Shown one piece after another: positions 8,388 to 16,909 of a stretch of 64,000 bases of DNA. Every line of letters starts with the position of its first letter. Within the stretch, counting starts at the first letter, position 1. The notes beneath the pieces were generated by a model, which did no database searches, was not told where the DNA came from, and saw nothing but the letters and a program-made list of their open reading frames with translations. Both the position numbers and the translations under genes were made by a program. Source of the DNA: an uncultured Propionibacteriaceae bacterium (GTDB taxonomy: Bacteria; Actinomycetota; Actinomycetes; Propionibacteriales; Propionibacteriaceae); assembly GCA_937926975.1 (NCBI GenBank), contig CALBCJ010000005.1, positions 30,309 through 94,308 of the forward strand, read 5' to 3'.

Positions 8388-8879
8388 ATGGCACGATCCG
8401 TACGGCTGATCGGCGCACTGTCGATCGTGGCAGGCCTGCTCCTGGTGGTGTCGGGAGGTGTCTTCTGGGGTGTGATCACCTCCCAGCTGGCCGCCGAGAA
8501 GGTCACCGTGTCTGCCGACAGCTCGTTCTTGGCGGGTGACGATGTCAACGGCCCGTTCAGCGCCTACGCGCAGACCGAGACGATCCGCAAGCACTCCCTG
8601 AGCGCCTCGGGCGGCAAGACCTTCGCCGAGCTGGGTGCGCTGGCCAACCAAGCGAAGAACGAGGGCCACCCCGAGCTGGCGGACAAGTACGCCCAGCAGC
8701 GGGGCATCGTCCAGAACGGTTCCCTCCTGCGGGCCTCGCTGCTGACCTCGGTCCTGGGCTACGGCGTCTGCCTGCTGGCGATCACTCTGGGGCTGGTGGT
8801 GGGACTGCTGGGGCTGGCGCTGACCAGGCTCGCCCGCGGCCTGCCGACGGCGGCACTGAGCCCGGCCGCCGAGTCCTGA
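8388..8879 (+). CDS. Small membrane protein of unknown function
   Basis: I do not recognise a named family for this 163-residue protein. It has one N-terminal transmembrane helix (residues about 6-30, LIGALSIVAGLLLVVSGGVF) and a second near residues 118-145. Between them is an extracytoplasmic stretch of about 85 residues containing TETIRKHSLSASGGKTFAEL and NEGHPELADKYAQQRG. Similar actinobacterial proteins are often mis-annotated as aromatic ring-opening dioxygenases; no catalytic residues support that. A good ribosome-binding site (GAGGAG) precedes the ATG, and TACGAT at 8342-8347 could be its -10 element. It stands alone between the hisF operon and the ilv operon. Confidence 0.65.
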   Translation: MARSVRLIGALSIVAGLLLVVSGGVFWGVITSQLAAEKVTVSADSSFLAGDDVNGPFSAYAQTETIRKHSLSASGGKTFAELGALANQAKNEGHPELADKYAQQRGIVQNGSLLRASLLTSVLGYGVCLLAITLGLVVGLLGLALTRLARGLPTAALSPAAES

Positions 8880-8936
8880 GCTCTTGGTGCGGGGCTGGCC
8901 TGGCTGGCCCCGCACCGTCCACAAAGTGGACATCTG

Positions 8937-8973
8937 TTGACGAGCTCCTTGTCGGTCGGCCAGAGTGGCGCCC
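8937..8973 (+). promoter_or_regulatory. Promoter of the ilvB leader, leaderless type
   Basis: TTGACG (8937-8942) could be the -35 element and CAGAGT (8961-8966) the -10, with an 18-base spacer. Seven bases after the -10 lies the GTG at 8974, the start of a short leader peptide. The same CAGAGTGGCRCCC string precedes the uvrD2 start codon. Confidence 0.5.
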
Positions 8974-8997
8974 GTGCAACCCGTGCTCGTACCGTGA
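8974..8997 (+). CDS. ilvB leader peptide, putative attenuation sensor
   Basis: The frame GTG CAA CCC GTG CTC GTA CCG TGA encodes Met-Gln-Pro-Val-Leu-Val-Pro. It is one of the few short frames here dense in valine and leucine codons, as expected of a leader peptide that senses branched-chain aminoacyl-tRNA. An in-frame GTG at 8965 would extend it by three residues. The downstream RNA can fold into a terminator with a T run, and a competing helix is possible. Corynebacterium ilvBN also has such a leader. The translated start is inferred from its spacing to the -10 element. Confidence 0.55.
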   Translation: MQPVLVP

Positions 8998-8998
8998 C

Positions 8999-9064
8999 CG
9001 CGTGTCCCGCCCACTGAGGCGTCAGACACGCACCCTCGCCTGCCACCAGCAGCGAGGGTTTTTT
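8999..9064 (+). terminator. Attenuator preceding ilvB
   Basis: The terminator stem is CCCTCGC (9033-9039) with GCGAGGG (9052-9058), followed by six T. Upstream, GCGTGTC (9000-9006) pairs with GACACGC (9025-9031). AGGCG (9017-9021) can alternatively pair with CGCCT (9037-9041), which would break the terminator stem. This is the layout of a translation-controlled attenuator, where ribosome stalling at Val or Leu codons would favour read-through into ilvB. Confidence 0.7.
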
Positions 9065-9108
9065 CATGAGCACCGCACAGACGACCCCATCAACACCAAG
9101 GAGCACTG

Positions 9109-10863
9109 ATGGCCAGCACGGACCAGGCCGCTGATCAGACCCAGGTGACGGGCGCCCAGGCACTCGTCAGGTCGCTGGAGAGCCTCGGTGCCGAGGTAGT
9201 CTTCGGAATCCCGGGTGGGGCGATCCTCCCCGCGTACGACCCGCTGTTCGACTCCAGCATCCGCCACATCCTGGTCCGGCACGAGCAGGGCGCCGCCCAC
9301 GCGGCCGAGGGGTACGCGATGGTCACCGGCCGGGTCGGGGTCTGCATCGCGACCTCCGGACCTGGGGCGACGAACCTGGTGACCGGGCTGGCAGACGCGT
9401 ACATGGACTCGGTGCCGATCGTCGCCATCACCGGCCAGGTGAACTCCCACGCGATCGGGACCGACGCCTTCCAGGAGGCCGACATCCGGGGCATCACCCT
9501 CCCGATCACCAAGCACAACTTTCTGGTGACCAACCCCGATGACATCCCTCAGGCCCTCGCTGAGGCCTTCGAGATCGCCGGCACCGGCCGGCCCGGACCG
9601 GTGCTGGTCGACATCAGCAAGGACGCCTTGGCGGCGACCACGACCTTCCGCTGGCCTCCGAAGGTCGACCTGCCGGGGTACCGGCCCACGGTCCGCCCCC
9701 ACACGCGGCAGGTGGCACAGGCGGCCCGGATGGTGGCCGAGGCCCAGCGGCCGGTGCTGGTGATCGGCGGGGGAGTCGCCCGGGCCGGTGCCAGTGAGGC
9801 GTTGGCGGCCGTGGTGGAGGCCACCGGGATCCCCGTGGTGACCACCCTGATGGCCCGGGGCGTCTTTCCGGACAGCCACCGGCTCAACCTGGGCATGCCC
9901 GGCATGCACGGGTCGGTGGCCGCGGTTGGCGCTCTGCAGCGCTGTGACCTGTTCATCGCTGTCGGGATGCGCTTCGATGACCGGGTGACCGGGCAGCTGG
10001 AGAGCTTCGCGCCCGAGGCCACGGTGATCCACTGCGACATCGACCCGGCCGAGATCAGCAAGAACCGGGTCGCCGACCTGCCTGTGGTGGGCGACGCCAA
10101 GCTCTTCCTCACCGACCTGCTCAAGCAGCTGTCTCGGCAGCCCAGGCGGGACCTGTCCGCCTGGACCGACTACCTGCTGGGGCTGCAGGAGCGCTACCCG
10201 ACCGACGCCGGTGACCCGATGGACGACCGCCTCCTGCCGCAGGAGGTGATCAAGCGGATCGGGGAGCTGTCCGGTCCCGACGCGATCTACGCCACCGGCG
10301 TGGGGCAGCACCAGATGTGGGCGGCCCACTTCCTGCCGCACGGCAGGCCACGGTCCTGGCTCACCTCCGGAGGTGCCGGGACGATGGGCTACTGCGTGCC
10401 GGCCGCGATGGGGGCCAAGGTCGGCCAGCCGGACGCCCTGGTCTGGGGGATCGACGGGGACGGCTGCTTCCAGATGACCAACCAGGAGCTGGTCACCTGT
10501 GCCCTGAACCACATCCCGGTGAAGATCGCGATCATCAACAACGAGTCGCTGGGCATGGTGCGCCAGTGGCAGACCCTCTTCTACGACGGGCGCTACTCGA
10601 ACACCGACCTCCACTCGTACCGGATCCCCGACTTCGTGAAGCTGGCCGAGGCGATGGGCTGCGTCGGGCTGAGGGCCGAGCGGCCCGAGGAGGTTGACGC
10701 GGTGATCCTGCAGGCCCTGGAGATCAACGACCGGCCGGTGGTGGTCGACTTCGTCGTGCACAAGGACGCGATGGTCTGGCCGATGGTGGCGGCCGGGACC
10801 AGCAACTCAGACATCAAGATCGCCAGGGACATGGCCCCGGTGTGGGACAAGGAGGAGCTGTGA
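9109..10863 (+). CDS. ilvB: Acetolactate synthase, large (catalytic) subunit
   Basis: IlvB condenses pyruvate with pyruvate or 2-oxobutyrate to acetolactate or acetohydroxybutyrate, the first common step of valine, leucine and isoleucine synthesis. The 584-residue length fits. The thiamine-diphosphate Glu is in [14 protein letters not shown], about residue 58. The cofactor motif [12 protein letters not shown] starts near residue 450 and is followed by [17 protein letters not shown]-binding features such as [20 protein letters not shown] are present. An AAGGAG site precedes the ATG. It heads an ilvB-ilvN-ilvC operon whose leader contains an attenuator, so expression probably responds to branched-chain amino acid supply. 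Confidence 0.96.
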   Translation: MASTDQAADQTQVTGAQALVRSLESLGAEVVFGIPGGAILPAYDPLFDSSIRHILVRHEQGAAHAAEGYAMVTGRVGVCIATSGPGATNLVTGLADAYMDSVPIVAITGQVNSHAIGTDAFQEADIRGITLPITKHNFLVTNPDDIPQALAEAFEIAGTGRPGPVLVDISKDALAATTTFRWPPKVDLPGYRPTVRPHTRQVAQAARMVAEAQRPVLVIGGGVARAGASEALAAVVEATGIPVVTTLMARGVFPDSHRLNLGMPGMHGSVAAVGALQRCDLFIAVGMRFDDRVTGQLESFAPEATVIHCDIDPAEISKNRVADLPVVGDAKLFLTDLLKQLSRQPRRDLSAWTDYLLGLQERYPTDAGDPMDDRLLPQEVIKRIGELSGPDAIYATGVGQHQMWAAHFLPHGRPRSWLTSGGAGTMGYCVPAAMGAKVGQPDALVWGIDGDGCFQMTNQELVTCALNHIPVKIAIINNESLGMVRQWQTLFYDGRYSNTDLHSYRIPDFVKLAEAMGCVGLRAERPEEVDAVILQALEINDRPVVVDFVVHKDAMVWPMVAAGTSNSDIKIARDMAPVWDKEEL

Positions 10864-11399
10864 GCCAGTTTCACACCCTGAGCGTGCTGGTCCAGAACCG
10901 GCCCGGCGTGCTGGCCCGGATCGCCGGGCTGTTCGCCCGGCGCGGGTTCAACATCGAGTCGCTGGCGGTCGGCCCGACCGAGGACCCGGCGTACTCCCGG
11001 GTTACGATCGTGATCGAGGCCGAGTCCGAGCAGGTCCTGGAGCAGATCACCAAGCAGCTGAACAAGCTGGTCGAGGTGATCCGGATCCTCGAGTTCGCCG
11101 CCGGTGAGGCGGTCCGTCGGGAGCTGATCCTGGTCAAGGTCCGGGCCGACGCCCGCAGCCGCAGCCAGCTGATGGAGATCGCCACGATGTTCCGGGGCCG
11201 GATCGTGGACGTGGCTCCGGAGTCGATCGTGATCGAGGCGACCGGCTCGTACAGCAAGATCCGGGCCCTGCTGGAGCTGCTCGAGCCGTACGGGGTGCGC
11301 GAGCTGGTCCAGTCTGGTTCGGTTGCCCTAGGACGCGGGGTGCGGGCGATCACCGACCGCAGCCGCTACGACAAGACCCCGAAGGCTGAGCGCGCCTGA
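10860..11399 (+). CDS. ilvN: Acetolactate synthase, small (regulatory) subunit
   Basis: This 179-residue ACT-domain protein activates IlvB and carries its valine feedback site. The ACT domain is at residues 3-80 ([21 protein letters not shown], then [16 protein letters not shown]). The C-terminal domain includes [19 protein letters not shown] and [22 protein letters not shown]. The chosen start is the GTG at 10860, which overlaps the ilvB stop (GTGA). An upstream in-frame start at 10842 would lie inside ilvB. Downstream, ilvC follows after a 30-base gap with its own ribosome-binding site. Confidence 0.95.
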   Translation: MSQFHTLSVLVQNRPGVLARIAGLFARRGFNIESLAVGPTEDPAYSRVTIVIEAESEQVLEQITKQLNKLVEVIRILEFAAGEAVRRELILVKVRADARSRSQLMEIATMFRGRIVDVAPESIVIEATGSYSKIRALLELLEPYGVRELVQSGSVALGRGVRAITDRSRYDKTPKAERA

Positions 11400-11429
11400 C
11401 GCGTTCTGAACCCAGGCAAGGAGACCCAG

Positions 11430-12461
11430 ATGGCAGCAACAGTGTTCTACGACGACGACGCCGACCTCTCGATCATCCAGAACCGCTCGGTCGCGGTGAT
11501 CGGGTACGGCTCGCAGGGCCACGCCCACGCGCTCAACCTGCGCGACTCCGGGGTGGATGTCCGGGTCGGGCTCCACGAGGGCTCGAAGTCCCGGGAGAAG
11601 GCCGAGGCCGAGGGCCTGCGGGTGCTGTCGGTGGCGGACGCCGTGGAGGAGTCCGACCTGGTGATGGTGCTGGCCCCGGACCAGGTCCAGCGCGGCCTGT
11701 ACGCCGAGCAGATCGCCCCCCACCTGGTAGCCGGCGATGCTCTCTTCTTCGGGCACGGCTTCAACATCCGCTTCGGCTACATCACCGCCCCCGAGGGGGT
11801 CGATGTCTGCATGGTGGCCCCCAAGGGCCCCGGGCACCTGGTGCGGCGTGAGTACGCGGCCGGGCGCGGGGTGCCGGTGCTGGTTGCGGTCGAGAGGGAC
11901 ACCTCCGGGCAGGCCTGGCCGCTGGTGCTCTCGTACGCCAAGGCGCTCGGCGGGCTGCGGGCCGGCGGCATCAAGACCACCTTCACCGAGGAGACCGAGA
12001 CCGACCTGTTCGGCGAGCAGACCGTGCTCTGCGGCGGGATCTCGTCGCTGGTGACGGCGGGCTTCGAGACCCTGGTCGAGGCCGGGTACCAGCCCGAGGT
12101 GGCCTACTTCGAGTGCCTGCACGAGCTGAAGCTGATCGTCGACCTGATGTACGAGGGCGGGATCGCCAAGCAGCGCTGGTCGGTCTCCGACACCGCCGAG
12201 TACGGCGACTACGTCTCCGGCCCGCGGGTGATCGACGACTCGGTGCGGCAGCGGATGAAGGAGGTCCTGGCCGACATCCAGTCCGGTGCCTTCGCCAAGC
12301 GCTTCATCGCCGACCAGGACGCCGGCGCCCCGGAGTTCGCCCGGCTCCGCGCGGAGGCCGAGCAGCACCCGATCGAGGCCACCGGCCGCGAGCTGCGCAA
12401 GCTCATGAGCTGGGTGCAGACCAACGACGCCGACTACACCGAGGGCACGGCGGCGCGCTGA
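11430..12461 (+). CDS. ilvC: Ketol-acid reductoisomerase (class I)
   Basis: IlvC isomerises and reduces acetolactate or acetohydroxybutyrate with NADPH and Mg2+. The 343-residue protein has the Rossmann motif [15 protein letters not shown] near residues 25-40. The metal-binding helices follow: [13 protein letters not shown] carries the conserved Asp and Glu, and [18 protein letters not shown] the second Glu cluster. [11 protein letters not shown] is the conserved substrate loop. The length marks it as the short class I enzyme. AAGGAG lies before the ATG. It is the last gene of the ilvBNC operon and is followed by a strong hairpin. Confidence 0.96.
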   Translation: MAATVFYDDDADLSIIQNRSVAVIGYGSQGHAHALNLRDSGVDVRVGLHEGSKSREKAEAEGLRVLSVADAVEESDLVMVLAPDQVQRGLYAEQIAPHLVAGDALFFGHGFNIRFGYITAPEGVDVCMVAPKGPGHLVRREYAAGRGVPVLVAVERDTSGQAWPLVLSYAKALGGLRAGGIKTTFTEETETDLFGEQTVLCGGISSLVTAGFETLVEAGYQPEVAYFECLHELKLIVDLMYEGGIAKQRWSVSDTAEYGDYVSGPRVIDDSVRQRMKEVLADIQSGAFAKRFIADQDAGAPEFARLRAEAEQHPIEATGRELRKLMSWVQTNDADYTEGTAAR

Positions 12462-12471
12462 CCTGACGCGA

Positions 12472-12499
12472 GGGGCCGGGCGGTTCTGCCCGGCCCTTT
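12472..12499 (+). terminator. Rho-independent-type terminator after ilvC
   Basis: GGGCCGGGC (12473-12481) and GCCCGGCCC (12488-12496) form a perfect nine-base-pair stem with a six-base loop, followed by TTT. Confidence 0.8.
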
Positions 12500-12561
12500 C
12501 CGCTGCCCAGGCGCTGGCTCTCGCCAAGCTGTGGGGTTCGGGGGAGTGAGAGCGAACCGAA

Positions 12562-12579
12562 CCATACCGTATGGTATGG
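12562..12579. promoter_or_regulatory. Palindromic operator overlapping the tetR promoter
   Basis: CCATACC (12562-12568) and GGTATGG (12573-12579) form a perfect seven-base inverted repeat with a four-base spacer. The palindrome covers TATGGT (12570-12575), a -10 element placed seven bases before the GTG at 12583. A repressor bound here would block its own transcription start. Palindromes of this kind are typical TetR-family operators; autoregulation by the adjacent gene is inferred. Confidence 0.7.
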
Positions 12580-12582
12580 AAC

Positions 12583-13128
12583 GTGGTGCGCTACCGGAAA
12601 CAGGACTGGTTCGAGACCGCTGCCCGGGTCCTGGTCGAGCAGGGGCCCGGTCGGCTGCGGGTGGATGCCCTCTGCCAGGCCGCCGGGATGACCAAGGGCT
12701 CCTTCTACCACCACTTCCGCAGCCTGGAGGACTTCACCGAGGCCTTCCTGGACTACCTCGACCGGCGCGGCGCCCAGCAGCCGCTCGCCGAGCTGGCGCG
12801 GGTCGAGACCCCACGGGCCAGGTTGCAGGCACTGGTCGAGACGATCGCCGCGGAGGACCTCGCTCTGGAGGCGGCCATCCGGCGCTGGGCGGTGACCGAG
12901 CGGGCGGTCGCCGAGCACGTGGCCCGGGTCGACACGGCCCGGGGCGAGCTGGTCTCGCGGCTCTACCAGGGGCTGCTGTCCGCCGATCCCCAGCAGGCCC
13001 GTGACCTGACCCGCCTGGCACAGGCCTTCTACCTGGGAGCCGTACTGCTCGACCCGCCGGTCCAGGGGGACGAGTACCGCCGGCTGGCCCGGCTGCTGGA
13101 CCGGGTACTGGAGGGCCACGATGCCTGA
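12583..13128 (+). CDS. TetR-family transcriptional regulator
   Basis: This is a one-component repressor of 181 residues. The N-terminal helix-turn-helix is typical of TetR proteins: WFETAARVLVEQGPGRLRVD, then ALCQAAGMTKGSFYHHFRSL. The C-terminal ligand domain is poorly conserved, so no ligand can be named. I chose GTG 12583 because it lies seven bases after TATGGT. The ATG at 12571 in the same frame would start inside the operator. The gene overlaps the following FAD oxidoreductase by eight bases, so the regulator probably controls that enzyme together with itself. It interrupts the branched-chain amino acid genes and has no obvious link to them. Confidence 0.85.
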   Translation: MVRYRKQDWFETAARVLVEQGPGRLRVDALCQAAGMTKGSFYHHFRSLEDFTEAFLDYLDRRGAQQPLAELARVETPRARLQALVETIAAEDLALEAAIRRWAVTERAVAEHVARVDTARGELVSRLYQGLLSADPQQARDLTRLAQAFYLGAVLLDPPVQGDEYRRLARLLDRVLEGHDA

Positions 13129-14425
13129 GGTGGTCGTGGTCGGCGCCGGGATCAGCGGCCTGTGTGCCGCGTACCGCCTGCGGCAGGCCGGGGTCGAGGC
13201 GGTGGTGCTGGAGCAGCAGGCCCGGCCGGGCGGGCGGATCCACTCGGTCCAGGTCAACGACGCCGTCATGGAGGCCGGCGCCACCTTCTACACCAGCGCC
13301 TACCGGCTGCTGCCGGCCCTGGTGGCCGAGCTCGGGCTGATGCCCCGTACGGTCAGCAGCGCCAGCGCGGTCGTCCACCGGCAGCGGCTGTACCCGCTAC
13401 GGTCCAACCGCCCGCTGACCGCGGTCCGGTCCGGGCTGCTGAGCTGGCGCGACGGCTTCGGGATGCTGCCCGGCCTGTCCCGGTTCGCCGCCTCCTGCCG
13501 TGGCCGGGGCACCGTCGACCCGCTCGACTGGCTGGCTCTGGACAGCCTGCCGGCCCGGGAGTGGGCCGAGACACTCGGGCTCCCGATGCTGCTGGAGCGG
13601 GCCTGGCGCCCCGCGTACCACGGCTTCTACTTCGGCGACACCGAGCAGACCTCGGCCGCCGGGGTCGCCGCGATGGCCGCGCACGGGCTGCGCCAGCGGA
13701 CCCTGACCCTGCCCGGTGGCCTGGAGCGGCTGCCCCGGGCACTCGCCGGGCGGCTTCAGGTCCGCACCCAGGTCCAGGTCCACGCCGTCGAGGCCGCAGA
13801 GCGCGAGGTGCTGCTGCGGACGAGTGCTGGTGAGCTCCGTGCCAGCCGGGTGGTCGTCACCGTGCCCGGCCCGGCGCTGACCGGCCTGTGGGCGCTGGAC
13901 CCGCTGGAGGCGGCAGTCGCCGCGACCCCGTACACCCGGGGCCTGCTGGTCGGGCTCGGGGTGCGTCGGCGGCTCCGAGACGACGAGCTGGGTGGCGCGT
14001 ACGGGGTGCTGCTGGCTCCCGGCTCCGGCCCGCTGGCCGCCGTCTGCGTCGCCTCCCGGGCCGGGCACGCCAGTGGAGCGGGAGACCTGGTGACCTGCCT
14101 GCTCACCGACCAGCAGGCCCACCTGCGCGCCGAGCAGAATGACGCCGAGATCCTGGACGCCGCTCGCGAGGCCCTGCTGGCCTGGGAGCCCCGGCTGGGA
14201 CCCGAGCTGCTTACCGACCCGGAGCGGAACCGGGTGGCCCGGATCGAGCACGCCATGCCGGCCAGCCCGCCCGGGCGCCTGGCCGCCATCGCCGCCTACC
14301 GCCGCTCGGCCCCAGGGCGCCGGGTGCTGATCGCCGGCGACGTGATCGCCTGGCCCTGGAGCGACTCCGCCGCGGGGGCCGGCGCCTGGGCCGCCCAGGT
14401 GGTGGGCCCGCAGAGCTCGAGGTAG
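13121..14425 (+). CDS. FAD-dependent amine oxidase/protoporphyrinogen-oxidase-like protein
   Basis: This 434-residue flavoprotein begins with a dinucleotide-binding motif, VVVVGAGISGLCAAYRL, followed by VVLEQQARPGGRIHSV, the GG-R-x signature of the amine oxidase/HemY/phytoene desaturase superfamily. A second typical segment is GATFYTSAYRLLPAL. The C-terminal FAD-contacting region reads RRVLIAGDVIAWPWSDSAAG. The substrate cannot be told: HemY-type protoporphyrinogen oxidase is one option, but no other haem genes are nearby. Its start lies inside the end of the tetR gene, so the two form a short operon. Confidence 0.75.
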   Translation: MPEVVVVGAGISGLCAAYRLRQAGVEAVVLEQQARPGGRIHSVQVNDAVMEAGATFYTSAYRLLPALVAELGLMPRTVSSASAVVHRQRLYPLRSNRPLTAVRSGLLSWRDGFGMLPGLSRFAASCRGRGTVDPLDWLALDSLPAREWAETLGLPMLLERAWRPAYHGFYFGDTEQTSAAGVAAMAAHGLRQRTLTLPGGLERLPRALAGRLQVRTQVQVHAVEAAEREVLLRTSAGELRASRVVVTVPGPALTGLWALDPLEAAVAATPYTRGLLVGLGVRRRLRDDELGGAYGVLLAPGSGPLAAVCVASRAGHASGAGDLVTCLLTDQQAHLRAEQNDAEILDAAREALLAWEPRLGPELLTDPERNRVARIEHAMPASPPGRLAAIAAYRRSAPGRRVLIAGDVIAWPWSDSAAGAGAWAAQVVGPQSSR

Positions 14426-14445
14426 GCGGGCAGAGCCCGGTGCGC

Positions 14446-15498
14446 CTAGAGGCTGGCGACGATCGCGTCGCCGACCTCGGTGGTGGTCCGCGACGCGCCC
14501 TGGGTGGCGGCGATGTCGGCCTCGACCGCGGCCTGGACCCGGCGGGCCGCCTCGGCGTGGCCGAGGTGGTCGAGCAGCATCGCAGCCGAGAGGATCGCGG
14601 CCCGTGGGTCGGCGATCCCCTTCCCGGCGATGTCCGGGGCCGAGCCGTGCACCGGCTCGAACATCGACGGGTAGCGGCCCTCGACGTTGATGTTGGCGCT
14701 GGCCGCCAGCCCGATCCCGCCGGTCACCGCGGCCGCCTCGTCGGTGAGGATGTCGCCGAAGAGGTTGTCGGTGACCAACACGTCGAAGCGGGACGGGTTG
14801 GTGCACAGCGCGATCGTGGCCGCGTCCACGTGCAGGTAGTCGGTCTCGACGCCGGGGAAGTCCGCCCCGACCTCGGTGAAGACCCGGTTCCACAGCCCGC
14901 CGGCGCTGACCAGCACGTTGTGCTTGTGGACCAGGGTGAGCCGGCCCCGGCGCTGGCTGGCGCGCCGGTAGGCGTCACGGACCACACGCTCCACGCCCAT
15001 CGCGGTGTTGACGCTGACCTCGGTGGCGATCTCGTGGGCGGTGCCCTGCCGGACGGTGCCGCCGTTGCCGCAGTAGAGGCCCTCGGTTCCTTCCCGGACC
15101 ACGACGAAGTCGACCGTCGTGCCCTCAACGACCGACGGCGCCAGCGGGGTCGGCACCCCCGGGTAGAGCTTGGAGGGACGCAGGTTGACCGCGTGGTCGA
15201 AGGCGAACCGCAGCCGCAGCAGCAGGCCCCGCTCCAGCAGCCCCGACGGGACCGTCTTCGAGCCGGGAGCCGCGCCGACCGCGCCCAGCAGGATGGCGTC
15301 AGCACCAGCCAGCCGCTCCAGCTCGGCGTCCGGGAGCACCTCCCCGGTCCGCTGCCAGCGCTCGGCGCCGAGGTCGTACGGCTCGAAGGTGAAGGCCTGG
15401 GGGCCCGCCACCGCGGTCAGCACCTTGACCGCCTCGCGGGTCACCTCAGGGCCGATTCCGTCTCCGCCGATGACGGCGATGGTCTGCTGCTGCCTCAC
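14446..15498 (-). CDS. leuB: 3-isopropylmalate dehydrogenase
   Basis: LeuB oxidatively decarboxylates 3-isopropylmalate in leucine synthesis. In the citramalate route the same enzyme acts on 3-methylmalate to give 2-oxobutyrate. The 350-residue protein has the family start [20 protein letters not shown], the substrate helix [20 protein letters not shown], the [13 protein letters not shown] segment, and the metal/NAD segments [18 protein letters not shown] and [20 protein letters not shown] place the start at GTG 15498 because TAGGGT lies exactly seven bases upstream. The in-frame GTG at 15516 would overlap that -10 element. The gene is convergent with the FAD oxidoreductase and divergent from ilvE. 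Confidence 0.94.
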   Translation of the reverse strand: MRQQQTIAVIGGDGIGPEVTREAVKVLTAVAGPQAFTFEPYDLGAERWQRTGEVLPDAELERLAGADAILLGAVGAAPGSKTVPSGLLERGLLLRLRFAFDHAVNLRPSKLYPGVPTPLAPSVVEGTTVDFVVVREGTEGLYCGNGGTVRQGTAHEIATEVSVNTAMGVERVVRDAYRRASQRRGRLTLVHKHNVLVSAGGLWNRVFTEVGADFPGVETDYLHVDAATIALCTNPSRFDVLVTDNLFGDILTDEAAAVTGGIGLAASANINVEGRYPSMFEPVHGSAPDIAGKGIADPRAAILSAAMLLDHLGHAEAARRVQAAVEADIAATQGASRTTTEVGDAIVASL

Positions 15499-15511
15499 CT
15501 GAGCGACCCTA
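15499..15511 (-). promoter_or_regulatory. Leaderless-type promoter of leuB
   Basis: On the minus strand TAGGGT (15511-15506) is followed by seven bases and the GTG of leuB at 15498. Confidence 0.55.
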
Positions 15512-15556
15512 GCCACCCAGGCTCTGGGACGAGCGCTCGTCTCAGCGCCGCGCTGG

Positions 15557-15569
15557 TAGTTTGCCGGGC
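15557..15569 (+). promoter_or_regulatory. Leaderless-type promoter of ilvE
   Basis: TAGTTT (15557-15562) is followed by seven bases and the ATG of ilvE at 15570. The leuB and ilvE -10 elements are only about 45 bases apart on opposite strands, so the two divergent promoters are nearly back to back. Confidence 0.55.
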
Positions 15570-16655
15570 ATGGCCCTGCACTTCCCGCTCACTGCCAACC
15601 CCGCTCCTGCTACCGCCGAGCAGCGGGCCGCCGCGATGACTGACCCGGGCTTCGGGAGGGTCTTCGGTGACCACATGGCGGTCGCGACCTGGGACCAGGA
15701 GACCGGCTGGCACGACGACGGCATCGTCGGGTACGGGCCGTTCCCGCTGGACCCGGCCGGGGCGGTGCTGCACTACGGGCAGGAGGTCTTCGAGGGGCTG
15801 AAGGCCTACCGCCACGAGGACGGCTCGGTCTGGCTGTTCCGGCCAGAGATGAACGCCCGCCGGTTCAGCGCCAGCGCCCGGCGGCTGGGGCTGCCCGGGC
15901 TGGCGGAAGCGGACTTCCTGACCTCGGTCACCGAGCTGGTCCGGGCCGACCAGGCCTGGGTTCCCAGCGGCGGGGAGCAGAGCTTCTACATCCGCCCCTT
16001 CATGTTCGGCACCGAGAGCTTCCTCGGGGTCCGGGCGGCCCAGACCGTGCAGTACGCAGTCATCGCCGGGCCGGTCGGCCCGTACTTCAGCAGCGGGGTG
16101 ATGCCGGTCGACATCTGGGTCACCACCCAGTACAGCCGGGCCGGGGCCGGTGGGACCGGGGCGGCCAAGTGCGGCGGGAACTACGCCTCCTCGCTGCTGG
16201 CGCAGCGCGAGGCCGACGAGCACGGCTGCTCCCAGGTGCTGTTCACCGACGCGGCCAGCCACACCTGGCTGGAGGAGCTGGGCGGGATGAACATTTTTGT
16301 GGTCACCGCCGACCACCGGCTGCTCACCCCGCCGGTCTCCGGGACCATCCTGGACGGGGTCACCCGGGACTCGGTCCTGGCCCTGGCCCCGGCCTTCGGC
16401 CTGACCCCGGAGGTCCGCCCGGTGGCCCTGACCGAGCTGGTCGAGCAGATCGGCTCGGGCCAGGTGGTGGAGGCCTTCGCCTGCGGTACGGCCGCGGTGA
16501 TCACCCCGATCGCCAGCCTGGTGCGGGAGGGAGCCGAGCCGGCCCGGCTGCTCCAGCCGGTGGGGGAGAAGGCCGCCGCGCTGCGGGCGCACCTGCTCGA
16601 CATCCAGTACGGCCGGGCCGCCGACGAGCACGGCTGGACCCGCAAGGTCTGCTGA
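15570..16655 (+). CDS. ilvE: Branched-chain amino acid aminotransferase (class IV)
   Basis: IlvE is a pyridoxal-phosphate enzyme that transfers amino groups between glutamate and the 2-oxo acids of valine, leucine and isoleucine. The 361-residue protein has the PLP lysine in [16 protein letters not shown], about residue 200. Family motifs include [30 protein letters not shown] and [12 protein letters not shown]. The cofactor phosphate segment [16 protein letters not shown] is also present. Start choice: ATG at 15570, seven bases after TAGTTT. It completes the pathway encoded by ilvBNC and leuB nearby. Confidence 0.95.
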   Translation: MALHFPLTANPAPATAEQRAAAMTDPGFGRVFGDHMAVATWDQETGWHDDGIVGYGPFPLDPAGAVLHYGQEVFEGLKAYRHEDGSVWLFRPEMNARRFSASARRLGLPGLAEADFLTSVTELVRADQAWVPSGGEQSFYIRPFMFGTESFLGVRAAQTVQYAVIAGPVGPYFSSGVMPVDIWVTTQYSRAGAGGTGAAKCGGNYASSLLAQREADEHGCSQVLFTDAASHTWLEELGGMNIFVVTADHRLLTPPVSGTILDGVTRDSVLALAPAFGLTPEVRPVALTELVEQIGSGQVVEAFACGTAAVITPIASLVREGAEPARLLQPVGEKAAALRAHLLDIQYGRAADEHGWTRKVC

Positions 16656-16909
16656 GGCAGCCGCTCACTGGCAGCCGCTCTGGGTCGCGGCCGGAACCTG
16701 CGTGCTCCGGTGACGTACCCGAGCAGGCAGGTCGTTTCCGGTCTGTGTGGTCTGTGGCCGTGGCTCCTGGTGTGGCCAGGCCCTCGTGGTCGGTCTCAGA
16801 CTTCGGGCACGCACTCCACTCTTCGACCCACCGCGGAAGACTCCAGAGCGCACTGCGGCGCCGCCCTGCCTGCCGGCCGACCGCACCCACGACGACAGAG
16901 GCGGAGCGC
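16656..16909 (+). promoter_or_regulatory. cimA upstream region with possible leader-RNA structure
   Basis: This 254-base gap holds no convincing gene. GCAGGCAGG (16723-16731) can pair over its full length with CCTGCCTGC (16865-16873), enclosing a smaller hairpin, CCTGG-TGTGG-CCAGG. A direct repeat, GGCAGCCGCTC, lies just after the ilvE stop. I found neither a T-box signature nor a leader peptide I would defend. Confidence 0.35.

Noticed and set aside
8388..8879. Aromatic ring-opening dioxygenase annotation for the small membrane protein
   Set aside because: The protein has two membrane helices and no dioxygenase metal ligands; the label seems to be a propagated error.
8880..9108. T-box riboswitch before ilvB
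   Set aside because: No T-box sequence or specifier-loop fold was seen. The Val-Leu-Val leader peptide plus terminator explains the region better.
13121..14425. Firm assignment as HemY protoporphyrinogen oxidase
   Set aside because: The FAD motifs fit the wider amine-oxidase superfamily, and no haem genes are nearby.
14440..15639. Long plus-strand open frame antisense to leuB
   Set aside because: The frame encodes a His/Gly/Asp/Val-rich low-complexity product typical of GC-rich shadows. The opposite strand encodes LeuB with all motifs.
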